The translations under genes and the position numbers were made by a program. A DNA stretch of 42,964 nucleotides. Origin: Loktanella sp. (GTDB lineage: Bacteria > Pseudomonadota > Alphaproteobacteria > Rhodobacterales > Rhodobacteraceae). Positions 17,102 to 25,130 of the stretch are shown here, one piece after another. A model generated the notes under the pieces. It saw nothing but the letters and a program-made list of their open reading frames with translations, searched no databases and had not been told where the DNA came from. Where the stretch lies: contig JAFPBO010000010.1 of the NCBI GenBank assembly GCA_017390475.1, positions 1-42,964 of the forward strand. The letters are read 5' to 3'. Every line of letters begins with the position of its first letter. Position 1 is the first letter of the stretch.

Positions 17102-17287
17102 TTACTGCCGGTCTTCGCTTTTCTTGGGCTTCGGCGGCTCTTTGTCGGCGTCATGTATCTGCTTTTGCGGGTTCATTACGTCGAATTCGTCGGGTGAATG
17201 CGCCGATCCTTCGTGATCGCCCTGATCGTTTTCCCGCCGTTTTGTTTGGGGGCGTTTTTCGGCTGCGGGCTTCGGTTCATTTGGCAT
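17102..17287 (-). CDS. Small hydrophilic hypothetical protein
   Basis: A 61-residue, lysine-, glutamate- and proline-rich protein (MPNEPKPAAEKRPQTKRREN near its start) with no membrane segment or known domain; likely disordered. ATG 17287 is chosen because AAGAAGGG lies just upstream. It overlaps the previous small gene by 11 bases, which suggests translational coupling. Composition resembles small stress-associated proteins often found near PRC-barrel and DUF3008 genes. Function unknown. Confidence 0.5.
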   Translation of the reverse strand: MPNEPKPAAEKRPQTKRRENDQGDHEGSAHSPDEFDVMNPQKQIHDADKEPPKPKKSEDRQ

Positions 17288-17453
17288 CGTCGTTGCCCTT
17301 CTTTGTGGCCTGCCCCGGTTGCTTTTGCGAGTATTTGGCAGATTCATTTGCATCGACGCGGTGCTTGCCTGCGGGGTCTATTTGCTGACTGCGCTGGTCA
17401 ATCACGCGGCCCTTTTCACGCAGGGATTCATTGGCGGGGGTATTGTTTTTCAT
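17277..17453 (-). CDS. Small hydrophilic hypothetical protein (58 aa)
   Basis: ATG at 17453 behind GGAGA opens a 58-residue frame beginning MKNNTPANESLREKGRVIDQ and ending QATKKGNDDAK. It is polar, rich in Gln, Lys and Asn, and has no recognisable domain. Its stop (17277-17279) lies inside the next small gene, whose ATG precedes it by 11 bases. The clean ribosome site and the coupled arrangement support a real gene. Confidence 0.5.
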   Translation of the reverse strand: MKNNTPANESLREKGRVIDQRSQQIDPAGKHRVDANESAKYSQKQPGQATKKGNDDAK

Positions 17454-17525
17454 GGGTGTCTCCGTTTGTGATTGGTTCAGTCGCGAAATGTGAAAGGCGT
17501 TTCGTATGACCTATGATTGGCCCGG

Positions 17526-17963
17526 TCAGTTGTTTTCAGGTGGGCGCAGGTCTGCGACCTCATTTACCGTGATCGGGTCAGGATAATCGTTGCCGAAATG
17601 GGTGCGGACATAATTCGTCAGCTCTGCCACCTGTGCGTCGGACATCATGCTGCTGAAACCCGGCATGCCGCGATAGCCGGTCAGGATGACACCGGCGACA
17701 AAGTGCTTTGACATGATCTTGGAATTGCCGGTCAGCGGCGGATGCGCGCCGACGCCCGCATCGCCTTGCGCGTCTTCCATATGGCAGGCCTGACAGGTGG
17801 TGCGATACAAAGCGGCCCCGTCAGTCTGGGTAAAGTGATCAGCATCCTCCGAAAACCGCGACAGCAGGGCGTCGACATCAGCCGTAGCTGCGTTTTCCTG
17901 CGCCAGCGCGCTGCTGGCAAAGACAGCCAGTGCAAAGGCGGCAAGATACCAAAGTTTGCCCAT
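17526..17963 (-). CDS. Periplasmic monoheme c-type cytochrome
   Basis: A 145-residue secreted cytochrome c. The signal peptide is LWYLAAFALAVFASSALA. The heme site is CQACH, and a likely axial methionine is in YRGMPGFSSMM, as in class I cytochromes. It starts one base after the amine oxidase stop and closes a three-gene operon with a triheme cytochrome and a Tat-exported flavoprotein. It may shuttle electrons from the flavoenzyme to the terminal oxidase or to the triheme protein. The partner order is inferred. Confidence 0.88.
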   Translation of the reverse strand: MGKLWYLAAFALAVFASSALAQENAATADVDALLSRFSEDADHFTQTDGAALYRTTCQACHMEDAQGDAGVGAHPPLTGNSKIMSKHFVAGVILTGYRGMPGFSSMMSDAQVAELTNYVRTHFGNDYPDPITVNEVADLRPPENN

Positions 17964-17964
17964 C

Positions 17965-19563
17965 TTACGCGTTCTCCCTTTGATCCAGCCGCTGGATCGC
18001 GTCCAGCGCTGACAACAGCGACCCTTCCAGCCATGCCGGAATATGCGAACAATGTTCCCCCGCAAGCACCAGCCGGTTGTCGATCTTGCACAAGGTTTCG
18101 TAATGCGCGTCGCGCAATCCGTCGGTCCATTCGCCGTAACAGCCCAGCGACCAATCAACCCGGTGCCAGACCCATGATGCGCCCGACATGAATTCTGCAT
18201 CATATTGCGGGTGTATCTGGCGGCCAAAGGCCAGTGCGGCATCAATACGTTCCTGCGGTGTCATGGTGGACCATGAATAGGTAAAGGTCCGGCCCGCTGT
18301 CGCGGTATCATAGGCCGCTTGCAGGACCGCCGGACCTTCGGACAGAAAGCCATAGCTGGGATAGGCGATCTGCACCAAGGGCAGGTCGGTATAAGTTACG
18401 CCCCCCATGATCCAGTCGTCCTGTTCCCAGAACCTGCGCCGAAACTCCAGCGCAACCTTGAACGCCGAAGCATAGGGCACCGCCCCGATTGCGCGGCGCA
18501 TCGCGTCGGAACAATCGACATCAAGCTGGCCCAGCACCGACAGCGGGATCGTGCAGATGCACCAATCGGCGCTTTCCTCGCGCATTTCACCGCCCCTTGC
18601 GCCGTCCGCATAGGTGACGATGACGCCATTGTCGGTTTGCGCGATGCGCGTGACGCGGGCATTCAACTGGATCACATCCGCCACTTCGCGCGCGAAAGCA
18701 TCGGTGATCTGGTCCATGCCGCCCACAGGTTCAAACATGGGTGGATCAAAACTGTAGCTGTTAAAATTGAACACCTGATCCCACAGGCCCGATTGCAGCA
18801 GCGGCGACAGATCAATGGGTTCCGATGGTTTCGTATCAGCCATCAATCCGCCACCTGGGCGCACATCATAGCCACGCACGCCGCCCAGATCGTCGCTGAC
18901 GCGGTAGCGGTACTGGCTGTCCAGAACGCCCCATTCTTTGAGACCTTCCAACAGCTTTTCGCGGTCCTCCAGCGTGACTTGTCCGTCAAGATCACCCTGT
19001 TGCAAGGATTTGCCCAGCAATTCGGAAACATGCCCGCGCATGTCCTTTTCGACATGGCCGATCCGCTGCGGTTTGCCGTCAAAGGCGTGTTGGGAATGCA
19101 CATAAGCCTTGTTGTTTTTCATCACGAACGGCTGCATCGCAACGCCGAATTTGCGGCAATAGTCGAGCACCGCCCGGTGATGGACCGGCAACCGCCACGG
19201 GCCGGGGTTGAAAAAGTTACCGTCCTGAAAATCGCAGGCAATCTCGTGCCCGCCCATTTCGGTATAGCGGTCGCCGCCGCGCATTGTCAGGCAGCGACCT
19301 CCGTGGCGATTCTGGTATTCGAGGATTTTAACTTCATAACCGGCAAGCCGCATCTCGTAAGCGGCAGCCATGCCAGCGATCCCTGCGCCAAGGATCAGTA
19401 CGCGCCGCCCCTGACGCGGGCCTTGCAAGGACAGGTCACCCGTATAACCAGATTCCGCCGCAAACCCGAGGCTGGTCATCGCCTGATACATCGCAGCAGT
19501 GCCTGCGACCTGACCTATCATTGTCAGCAATTGCCGGCGGGTTGGGGTAAATGGTGTCGGCAT
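17965..19563 (-). CDS. Tat-exported flavin amine oxidase/dehydrogenase
   Basis: A 532-residue FAD enzyme of the flavin monoamine oxidase family. The dinucleotide-binding motif is VLILGAGIAGMAAAYEM, followed by the family block GGRCLTMRGGDRYTEMGGHE. The C-terminal FAD contact region is LVLAGEHCSHIPAWLEGSL. The N-terminus TRRQLLTMIGQVAGTAAM looks like a twin-arginine signal, so the enzyme works in the periplasm. It sits between two cytochrome c genes (4 and 1 base spacing). This suggests it passes electrons to cytochrome c rather than to oxygen, as known for nicotine oxidoreductase NicA2 with CycN. The substrate amine is unknown. Confidence 0.88.
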   Translation of the reverse strand: MPTPFTPTRRQLLTMIGQVAGTAAMYQAMTSLGFAAESGYTGDLSLQGPRQGRRVLILGAGIAGMAAAYEMRLAGYEVKILEYQNRHGGRCLTMRGGDRYTEMGGHEIACDFQDGNFFNPGPWRLPVHHRAVLDYCRKFGVAMQPFVMKNNKAYVHSQHAFDGKPQRIGHVEKDMRGHVSELLGKSLQQGDLDGQVTLEDREKLLEGLKEWGVLDSQYRYRVSDDLGGVRGYDVRPGGGLMADTKPSEPIDLSPLLQSGLWDQVFNFNSYSFDPPMFEPVGGMDQITDAFAREVADVIQLNARVTRIAQTDNGVIVTYADGARGGEMREESADWCICTIPLSVLGQLDVDCSDAMRRAIGAVPYASAFKVALEFRRRFWEQDDWIMGGVTYTDLPLVQIAYPSYGFLSEGPAVLQAAYDTATAGRTFTYSWSTMTPQERIDAALAFGRQIHPQYDAEFMSGASWVWHRVDWSLGCYGEWTDGLRDAHYETLCKIDNRLVLAGEHCSHIPAWLEGSLLSALDAIQRLDQRENA

Positions 19564-19567
19564 GGGC

Positions 19568-20998
19568 TTAACCCTCCTGCAATTTCGTTTTGCGTCGTCG
19601 GGCGATCCACCAGATCATCACGCCCACGACGACGATTAGTGCAGCGACACCGACCCATGCCAGCACTTGCAGGGTCCGCAACGGGGCAGGCATTTCGTCT
19701 TCATGGGTCAGAACCCGCGTAACATCGGCTGCCGTCAAGGCGCTGTCAGGTCTGCTGCCGAATGTGCTGCGGGTGTAGTTTGCCAGCTTTGCAATCTGGT
19801 CAGCGCTTAATTCGCCGGCAAAGCCGGGCATGGCTGGTACACGTTCCAGCTTGCCCGCAGGCACACCATGCAAGAGCACTTGTAACAGGTTGTTGGCGTC
19901 GGCGCGGCGCAATGCGGCGTTCTGAACCAACGGCGGGTAATAGGCTTGTGGCTGGCCTTGACCGGTGACGCCGTGGCAAGCGGCGCAATGTCTGGCGTAT
20001 AATTGTTCCGGCTCTGACAGGTTGGCACTTGTCAGCACGGCCACTATTTCCTCTCGCACCTGCCCATAGCTATGTGCGGGGTCAAGCCGTTCGGATTGCG
20101 ACGGAAGCAGCGGAATATCCTGCACCCCTGTCGCAATCGCGGGAATGGTCCGCAGATAGGCGGTGATCGCGGCAAGGTCGTCGTCTTCCAGATGGCTGGT
20201 GCCGTGCCGCACGAAATCGGCCATCGGACCGGCGGCCTGCACGACATTGCCGGCCTGCCCTGTGCGCAGATAATCGATGATGTCCTGATCGGACCATGAC
20301 CCAAGCCCGGACTCAGGGTCAGCGGTCAGATTTGGTGCCAGCCAACCATCGATCATCTCACCAGCAAGATACTGGTCATCCTGCATGCCAAAGAAATCGT
20401 TGCGCGGGGTGTGACATTCGCCGCAATGGCCCAGATGGTTGACCAGATAGGCACCGCGCTGCAAGACCGGGTCATCGGCAAGCGGCAGGTCACGTTCGCC
20501 CAGAAACATCCAGTTCCAGCCGATCACCCCGGTGCTGATGTTGAAAGGAAAAGGCAGGTCGGTGTCCTGCTCTGGCGCCTCTTCGACGGGTTCCTGATTT
20601 TGCAGCCACGCGTGAAGAGCATCGATATCAGCATCACTCATACCGCGGTAGGACGCATAGGGCATCGCAGGATAAAGTCTGCGGTCCGGACTGACACCGC
20701 GCCGCAGGACATTGGCCAGATCATCACGATCGTAACCGCCAATGCCATATTGGTGCGAAGGGCTGATGTTGCTGGCGACAATCGTGCCCATCGGTGTCTC
20801 GACCTCATATCCGCCAGACAGGTCTTCTTGATGGCAGGACATACAGCCAGAGGCACGGGCGACGTATTCGCCTTGATCGATAAGCTCTGTATTCTCGGCC
20901 AACGTGGCACTGGCCAGGGTTAAAGCGGTGATCGTTGTGGCAATTTGGAAAGGCGCCGCTTTGGATGTTGATCTTCCGGGCTCGGCTTTGATTGCCAT
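19568..20998 (-). CDS. Triheme membrane-anchored c-type cytochrome
   Basis: A 476-residue protein with three CxxCH sites (CMSCH, CGECH and CAACH at about residues 52, 192 and 338), a signal sequence at the N-terminus and a C-terminal membrane helix (VGVAALIVVVGVMIWWIA) followed by a basic tail. The domain plan matches the cytochrome subunits of periplasmic alcohol, gluconate or sorbitol dehydrogenases, which hand electrons to ubiquinone or an oxidase. Here the dehydrogenase partner is an amine-oxidase-like flavoprotein, which is not the usual GMC enzyme. ATG 20998 is chosen over GTG 21007. It is the first gene of the operon. Confidence 0.88.
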   Translation of the reverse strand: MAIKAEPGRSTSKAAPFQIATTITALTLASATLAENTELIDQGEYVARASGCMSCHQEDLSGGYEVETPMGTIVASNISPSHQYGIGGYDRDDLANVLRRGVSPDRRLYPAMPYASYRGMSDADIDALHAWLQNQEPVEEAPEQDTDLPFPFNISTGVIGWNWMFLGERDLPLADDPVLQRGAYLVNHLGHCGECHTPRNDFFGMQDDQYLAGEMIDGWLAPNLTADPESGLGSWSDQDIIDYLRTGQAGNVVQAAGPMADFVRHGTSHLEDDDLAAITAYLRTIPAIATGVQDIPLLPSQSERLDPAHSYGQVREEIVAVLTSANLSEPEQLYARHCAACHGVTGQGQPQAYYPPLVQNAALRRADANNLLQVLLHGVPAGKLERVPAMPGFAGELSADQIAKLANYTRSTFGSRPDSALTAADVTRVLTHEDEMPAPLRTLQVLAWVGVAALIVVVGVMIWWIARRRKTKLQEG

Positions 20999-21022
20999 CT
21001 CTCTCACTTTCCGCAGGAACTG

Positions 21023-21053
21023 AAAAAATGGCGGGGCTAAAGTACCCCGCCAT
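21023..21053 (-). terminator. Rho-independent terminator after PRC-barrel gene
   Basis: On the minus strand, ATGGCGGGG and CCCCGCCAT form a 9-bp stem with an 8-base loop, followed by a run of T. It lies 12 bases after the PRC-barrel stop and before the triheme cytochrome gene, so it separates the two transcription units. Confidence 0.8.
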
Positions 21054-21064
21054 GGTCGAGTTGA

Positions 21065-21466
21065 TTACAGCCCGTATGGATAACCATAATGGCTATGCAG
21101 GCGGCGTCCATATTCAGGGTCGCCCCAAGGATTTTCCTGCGCAGCAAAATTGGGGGCTTCTTCCAGCTGTTCACGGGAAATGTCGACCCGGTAACCGCCG
21201 AGTTCCACATCATAGGTCAGCGCATCCCAAGGCAACGGATGATAGCGCTCGCCGATCCCCAGAAATCCGCCAAATGACATAACGGCGTAAGACGCTTTGC
21301 CTGACACTTTATCTACCATGAAATTGTACACGCTGCCGATCTTTTCATGATTCTTGCCGAAGACAGCAGTGCCTTCAATCCTGTCAGAGGCAATCAGGCG
21401 GTCGGATTCTGTGATGACCGGGTCTTGCCCGTCATTTTCAGGCAGCTCGTTGTCGCTCATGTTCAT
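21065..21466 (-). CDS. PRC-barrel domain protein
   Basis: A 133-residue acidic protein with a single PRC-barrel: RIEGTAVFGKNHEKIGSVYN at its start, then VDKVSGKASYAVMSFGGFLG and YHPLPWDALTYDVELGGY. The C-terminal tail (PWGDPEYGRRLHSHYGYPYG) is Tyr- and Gly-rich. PRC-barrel proteins of this size are frequent members of alphaproteobacterial general-stress regulons; their molecular role is poorly defined. A ribosome site (AAAGGAAA) precedes the ATG, an EcfG-like promoter lies 30 bases upstream, and a strong terminator follows. It is therefore a single-gene unit. Confidence 0.88.
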   Translation of the reverse strand: MNMSDNELPENDGQDPVITESDRLIASDRIEGTAVFGKNHEKIGSVYNFMVDKVSGKASYAVMSFGGFLGIGERYHPLPWDALTYDVELGGYRVDISREQLEEAPNFAAQENPWGDPEYGRRLHSHYGYPYGL

Positions 21467-21495
21467 CGCGTTTCCTTTCGTGCTTTCGGGACATC

Positions 21496-21520
21496 AACCT
21501 CGAGATCGCGCGTTCGTTCC
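21496..21520 (-). promoter_or_regulatory. EcfG-like promoter before PRC-barrel gene
   Basis: Minus strand GGAAC (21520-21516), 16 bases, GGTT (21499-21496). It differs from CGTT at one position. The -10 ends 30 bases before the ATG at 21466. Confidence 0.5.
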
Positions 21521-21699
21521 AAAAACCTCGTCCGTGAGGCGTACCATTCGGATGAAGCGCGCCCTTCCCAGTCGTCAGACACCGAACGGGACGCCACCGT
21601 GATCAGAGAAGTTTGGTTGGACGCCGAGATGAGATTTGATGGGGACAACGGCATGACCGCGCGTTTGCTTTGCGGTGCCTTAAGGCGGCTTGCGAGCGA

Positions 21700-21885
21700 T
21701 TAAGCGTTCGTCTTTTCCGGCAGATCATCATGCTCGGTCGCAGCAAAGTTTTCCAGCTCTTTCTCAGTCATGGAATCGTACATTTCGCGTGATGCGCCGA
21801 TCAGGTCGCTGACCTTCGCTTCGCCGCGTTTCGCGGAAAGGGCGGCGCCGGCGGTGCGTTGTTGTGCTTTGGATTTGGTTGGCAT
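21700..21885 (-). CDS. DUF3008 family small protein
   Basis: A 61-residue protein with the DUF3008 pattern: MPTKSKAQQRTAGAALSAKR, then LIGASREMYDSMTEKELENF and a basic-to-acidic tail. Relatives are small, stress-associated and of unknown function. GAAGGA lies before the ATG at 21885. It follows the dead short-chain dehydrogenase gene on the same strand; that gene's promoter may still serve it. Confidence 0.82.
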   Translation of the reverse strand: MPTKSKAQQRTAGAALSAKRGEAKVSDLIGASREMYDSMTEKELENFAATEHDDLPEKTNA

Positions 21886-21907
21886 CGGTTTTCCTTCAGC
21901 AAGAACT

Positions 21908-22461
21908 TCATATCAGCCCCCGATAAGCCGTCACCGATGTAGTGCAGATGATCGATGCGCCGCGCGAAAGATGCGGCATAGCTGCCTGCGCCATGAAGAC
22001 ATATCCACCGATATTGGTACGAAAGGTACGAAACAGCTGTTCTTCTGAAATATCGGTTAAGCTGTCCTGTGCATGCTGTTCGGCGGTGTTGTTGACAAGC
22101 AGATCAAGCTGCCCGAATTCCTGCACCGTGCGCGCCACAGCATCTGCACAAAAGCTTTTTTGCCCACATCGCTTGGCAAAAGCAGGGACTGCCCGCCCTC
22201 TGCCTCGACCAATGCACGCGTTTCGTCCGCGTCGTCGGTTTCATCAAGGTACACCAAAGCGACCTTGGCACCTTAACGGGCAAATGGAATGGTCGTGGAC
22301 CGTCCGATACCTGAATCGCCGTCAGTGCTAATAGCGACCTTTCCGTGCAGCCGACCTGATTCGGGATACCGAGGTGTGTGATCCGCAGGCGGGTCCAGCC
22401 TGCTTTCAAGGCCAGGCTGGCGATCTTTGGTTTCCATCGTATCGGAGGTATCGGGATTCAT
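21908..22461 (-). pseudogene. Decayed short-chain dehydrogenase
   Basis: From ATG 22461 the frame gives HTPRYPESGRLHGKVAIST and GDSGIGRSTTIPFAR, the N-terminus of YghA/YhdF-like dehydrogenases, then a TAA (22273-22275) where Glu is expected. The same frame resumes with GAKVALVYLDETDDADETRA, loses one T near 22160, and continues in another frame as TVQEFGQLDLLVNNTAEQHA up to TTSVTAYRG. There the gene ends, without the YxxxK active site and the C-terminal half. It is non-functional: nonsense, frameshift and truncation. Confidence 0.8.
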
Positions 22462-22660
22462 GGTCTTCTCCGTGTCCGCTCGCAGTACTTGGCTCTGATA
22501 CGCGTGCCTGCCCAAGTTCCTTTCACATCCAACGACACAGCTCCCCCAACTGTTCCAGCGACCTGCGCATTGCTTTGCTCGCTGGTCAGGCATGTCTTCG
22601 AAAAAAGCAGTGATGTAACACGCGATTGTCTGTTCGGAGATCTGCGCGATTGCAAAAAAG

Positions 22661-22768
22661 TGTGGTTCCGGCGCAATCATTTTGTCATGGTCATCTCCTC
22701 GCTTGCAGCATCATGCTGCTGTTGCGCAGAAAATCCACTTATCCCAGCTGTTCAGATTTGCGCAGCCA
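22661..22768 (-). mobile_element. IS3-family left-end remnant (second copy)
   Basis: About 105 bases match the end at 14633 with roughly nine substitutions, including the terminus TGGCTGCGCAAATCTGAACA at 22768 and the orfA start region, where the sixth codon is now TGA. It then runs into the SDR upstream region. It has the same orientation as the first copy, 8.1 kb away. Confidence 0.78.
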
Positions 22769-23243
22769 CCCCTATCCAACGACCAGTTAGCTCCCGGACT
22801 TGATCAAGGTATAAGAAAATTCCGCGCAAGATTTTTCCCAGATGTAAGAAATAGGTCAGCAACTGCGACAACTGCAGTCCAATCTGCAAAGCACAGCAAC
22901 CCTCTATGTCTTAGGCTTATGCCAGCGCTTTCTCAGAATTAAACATGCCGTGATGCCTTCGCAAACGTACCTGGCAAGCAGCCTTGGCCAAAAGCAGTCA
23001 ATGGAGTGTGGCGGTTCTTGCCCAAAGTAAGATATCGTCAGTTCCCGTATGCTTTCACAACTTTACTTGGTACTGGACTTTTAGCCAACTTCACCCCGGA
23101 TATGTCGTAGTAAATCTTGCGAACAGAACGCTGCCAGATACAATGTGCTGATCAAGCACGTTTACCAAAAGCTGAAAACAAATACATTCGCGATAGACGT
23201 ATACCCTTAATTTTAACTCGAACTCGACTGAGGATCATTGGCG
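22769..23243. other. Intergenic region without a supported gene
   Basis: An AT-richer stretch between the IS3 remnant and the rsbQ-like gene. No frame with a ribosome site is visible. A short plus-strand reading near 23145-23200 vaguely recalls a LuxR helix-turn-helix, but this is too weak to call. Confidence 0.4.
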
Positions 23244-24044
23244 TTGACACATATAGGAAGCCTACAGAGGAACAATGTGATGGTTCGTGGCGATGGTAAG
23301 CATACGCTCGTTCTAGCGCATGGCTTTGGCTGCGACCAAAATATGTGGCGGCGGCTTGCACCATATCTGGCCGACTTTCGCATCATCCTCTTTGATCACA
23401 CAGGCAGCGGCAATTCCGACGTCGCATCATTCGATGCCAGCAGGCATGGTGAGCTGGAAGGCTATGCCGAAGATTTGGCCGAGATTTGCGAAGAACTCGA
23501 TCTGCGGAATGCAACGCTCGTTGGACATTCGGTTAGCGGCACAATAGGGCTTATGGCCGCTGTTAAGGTGCCAGAGCGTTTCGATAAGCTCGTGATGATT
23601 TGCCCGTCGCCCTGCTTTCTTAACCTACCCGGCTACTCCGGCGGTTTCGAGCGGGGCGACCTAGTGGAACTGATTGACTTGATGGATAGAAATTACATTG
23701 GTTGGGCGCATCACCTTGCTCCACTCGCTTCCGGACAACCCGTTAATTCAGAAGTATCCAAGGAGCTTGCACAAAGCTTTTGCTCCACCGATCCGCTGAC
23801 CGCGAAAACCTTCGCAGAAGCGACGTTTCTAACAGATCATCGCAATCTTCTTGGTCAAGCTACACATGAGGTGCTGGTGCTGCAAAGCGCCCGCGACTCC
23901 CTTGCCGCGCCTTCGGTAGGCCAGTACGTGCATGACAACCTCCCCTGCAGCCGTCTCGAGGTGATCGATGCCGATGGCCATTGCCTCCATATGACCCATC
24001 CCGCTGAAGTAGCTCAGTCAATTCGGAATTTTGTGTATGGCTGA
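23244..24044 (+). CDS. RsbQ-like alpha/beta hydrolase
   Basis: A 266-residue alpha/beta hydrolase very similar to RsbQ of Bacillus subtilis (LVLAHGFGCDQNMWRRLAPY, then the nucleophile elbow LVGHSVSG). The triad Ser96, Asp218 (SARD) and His246 (ADGH) falls at almost the same positions as in RsbQ. TTG 23244 is chosen because AGGA lies 9 bases upstream; an ATG at 23280 would remove conserved residues. RsbQ makes or processes a small hydrophobic signal for the PAS domain of its partner. Here the overlapping next gene is a PAS-GGDEF protein, so the output should be cyclic di-GMP rather than a stress phosphatase. The ligand is unknown. Confidence 0.9.
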   Translation: MTHIGSLQRNNVMVRGDGKHTLVLAHGFGCDQNMWRRLAPYLADFRIILFDHTGSGNSDVASFDASRHGELEGYAEDLAEICEELDLRNATLVGHSVSGTIGLMAAVKVPERFDKLVMICPSPCFLNLPGYSGGFERGDLVELIDLMDRNYIGWAHHLAPLASGQPVNSEVSKELAQSFCSTDPLTAKTFAEATFLTDHRNLLGQATHEVLVLQSARDSLAAPSVGQYVHDNLPCSRLEVIDADGHCLHMTHPAEVAQSIRNFVYG

Positions 24045-24969
24045 CGGATTAAAAAGCGAACTGTTCAGTATTGATCGGTTTCCAGTCAGTTGTTTAGCCA
24101 CAGATGGCGCGCGGATCATCCGTTTTGCCAATGCACGGGTCGCGGCGCAGATAGAGCAACCGCTGGCGGATCTGCTTGGACGCAGCCTAGATGTATTGAT
24201 GACACCGGCATCGCGAATCTTTTGTGATAGCTTCGTCTATCCTATTCTACTTGAGCAGGGTTATTGCGATGAGATCGCGCTGAACGTTATTTCAGGGTCG
24301 GGCAGACGTATATCTGTGGTAGGTAATGCCTGCATCCACAACGACGATCCAAACCTTGTCTTGTGGAGCTTCATGCGGGCCGACAAACGCGACCAGCTAC
24401 AAGCCGAGGTACTGGCTTCCCGCAATAAACTTCAAGAACAGGCACGGGCGCTGAAGACATTGGCGACACGAGATGATCTGACTGGCTTGTTGAACCGAAG
24501 AGAGTTCAAACGCCTATTTGCGCAACTGGTCTCATACGCTGACCGTGAGGCTGCATTTGTCACGCTATTGCTGCTCGATATCGATCGGTTCAAAGAGGTG
24601 AATGACACTCACGGACATCAGGCCGGGGATGACGTCCTGCGCCAACTGGGTGTTGCCTTCAAGAAAATGGTTCGGACACATGAACTCGCAGGCCGATACG
24701 GAGGCGAGGAATTCATCTTCGCAATTGCGACCAAAGATGCTGAAGAGCCTCGTCCCTTCAGCTACCGTCTTCACGAAGCTGCAGCCAGTATTACAGGAGA
24801 ATGCGCACCTATCACGGTGAGCGTTGGCCTTGTCTGCAGCCCACCCGGCTCGAACCGGTTATTCCAATATCTTTTCGAAGCTGCAGACCGCGCACTTTAC
24901 CGAGCCAAAGATCTTGGGCGTAATCGCTCGATGATCGAAAGCGATGGATCAGTGATGCCATTCGACTGA
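24037..24969 (+). CDS. PAS-GGDEF diguanylate cyclase, RsbQ partner
   Basis: A 310-residue cytoplasmic protein. An N-terminal PAS domain (about 5-115) is followed by a coiled linker (118-145) and a GGDEF domain with an intact GGEEF active site at 222-226, plus LLLLDIDRFKEVNDTHGHQA. The allosteric inhibition site, normally RxxD five residues before GGDEF, reads RTHE, so product inhibition may be weakened. The ATG at 24037 overlaps the hydrolase stop by eight bases (ATGGCTGA), which implies coupled translation. The PAS domain probably receives the ligand supplied by the RsbQ-like enzyme and controls c-di-GMP synthesis. Confidence 0.9.
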   Translation: MADGLKSELFSIDRFPVSCLATDGARIIRFANARVAAQIEQPLADLLGRSLDVLMTPASRIFCDSFVYPILLEQGYCDEIALNVISGSGRRISVVGNACIHNDDPNLVLWSFMRADKRDQLQAEVLASRNKLQEQARALKTLATRDDLTGLLNRREFKRLFAQLVSYADREAAFVTLLLLDIDRFKEVNDTHGHQAGDDVLRQLGVAFKKMVRTHELAGRYGGEEFIFAIATKDAEEPRPFSYRLHEAAASITGECAPITVSVGLVCSPPGSNRLFQYLFEAADRALYRAKDLGRNRSMIESDGSVMPFD

Positions 24970-25130
24970 TGCGCAGCCGGGCAACAACGGTTCTTTTTGA
25001 CCAGCGCTCCTGAACAGTCCTCATTCGGTAGAACCGGCATGCATTACATGGAACATTAATCCGGGAAAGTACAGCAAAGTGTGGGGCAATTTATGCGTTA
25101 GCTGGTGCCATGTGGCAGGGCACTCCGACT

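Noticed and set aside
18319-19722. Long plus-strand open frame of 467 codons
   Set aside because: It lies entirely antisense to the amine oxidase and cytochrome genes, has no family resemblance and reflects high GC codon bias.
22495-22520. GGAAC upstream of the dead short-chain dehydrogenase as an EcfG promoter
   Set aside because: No NGTT at 16 or 17 bases; at best a decayed site.
23117-23240. Possible LuxR helix-turn-helix fragment upstream of the hydrolase gene
   Set aside because: Only a few residues fit the pattern and there is no surrounding domain.
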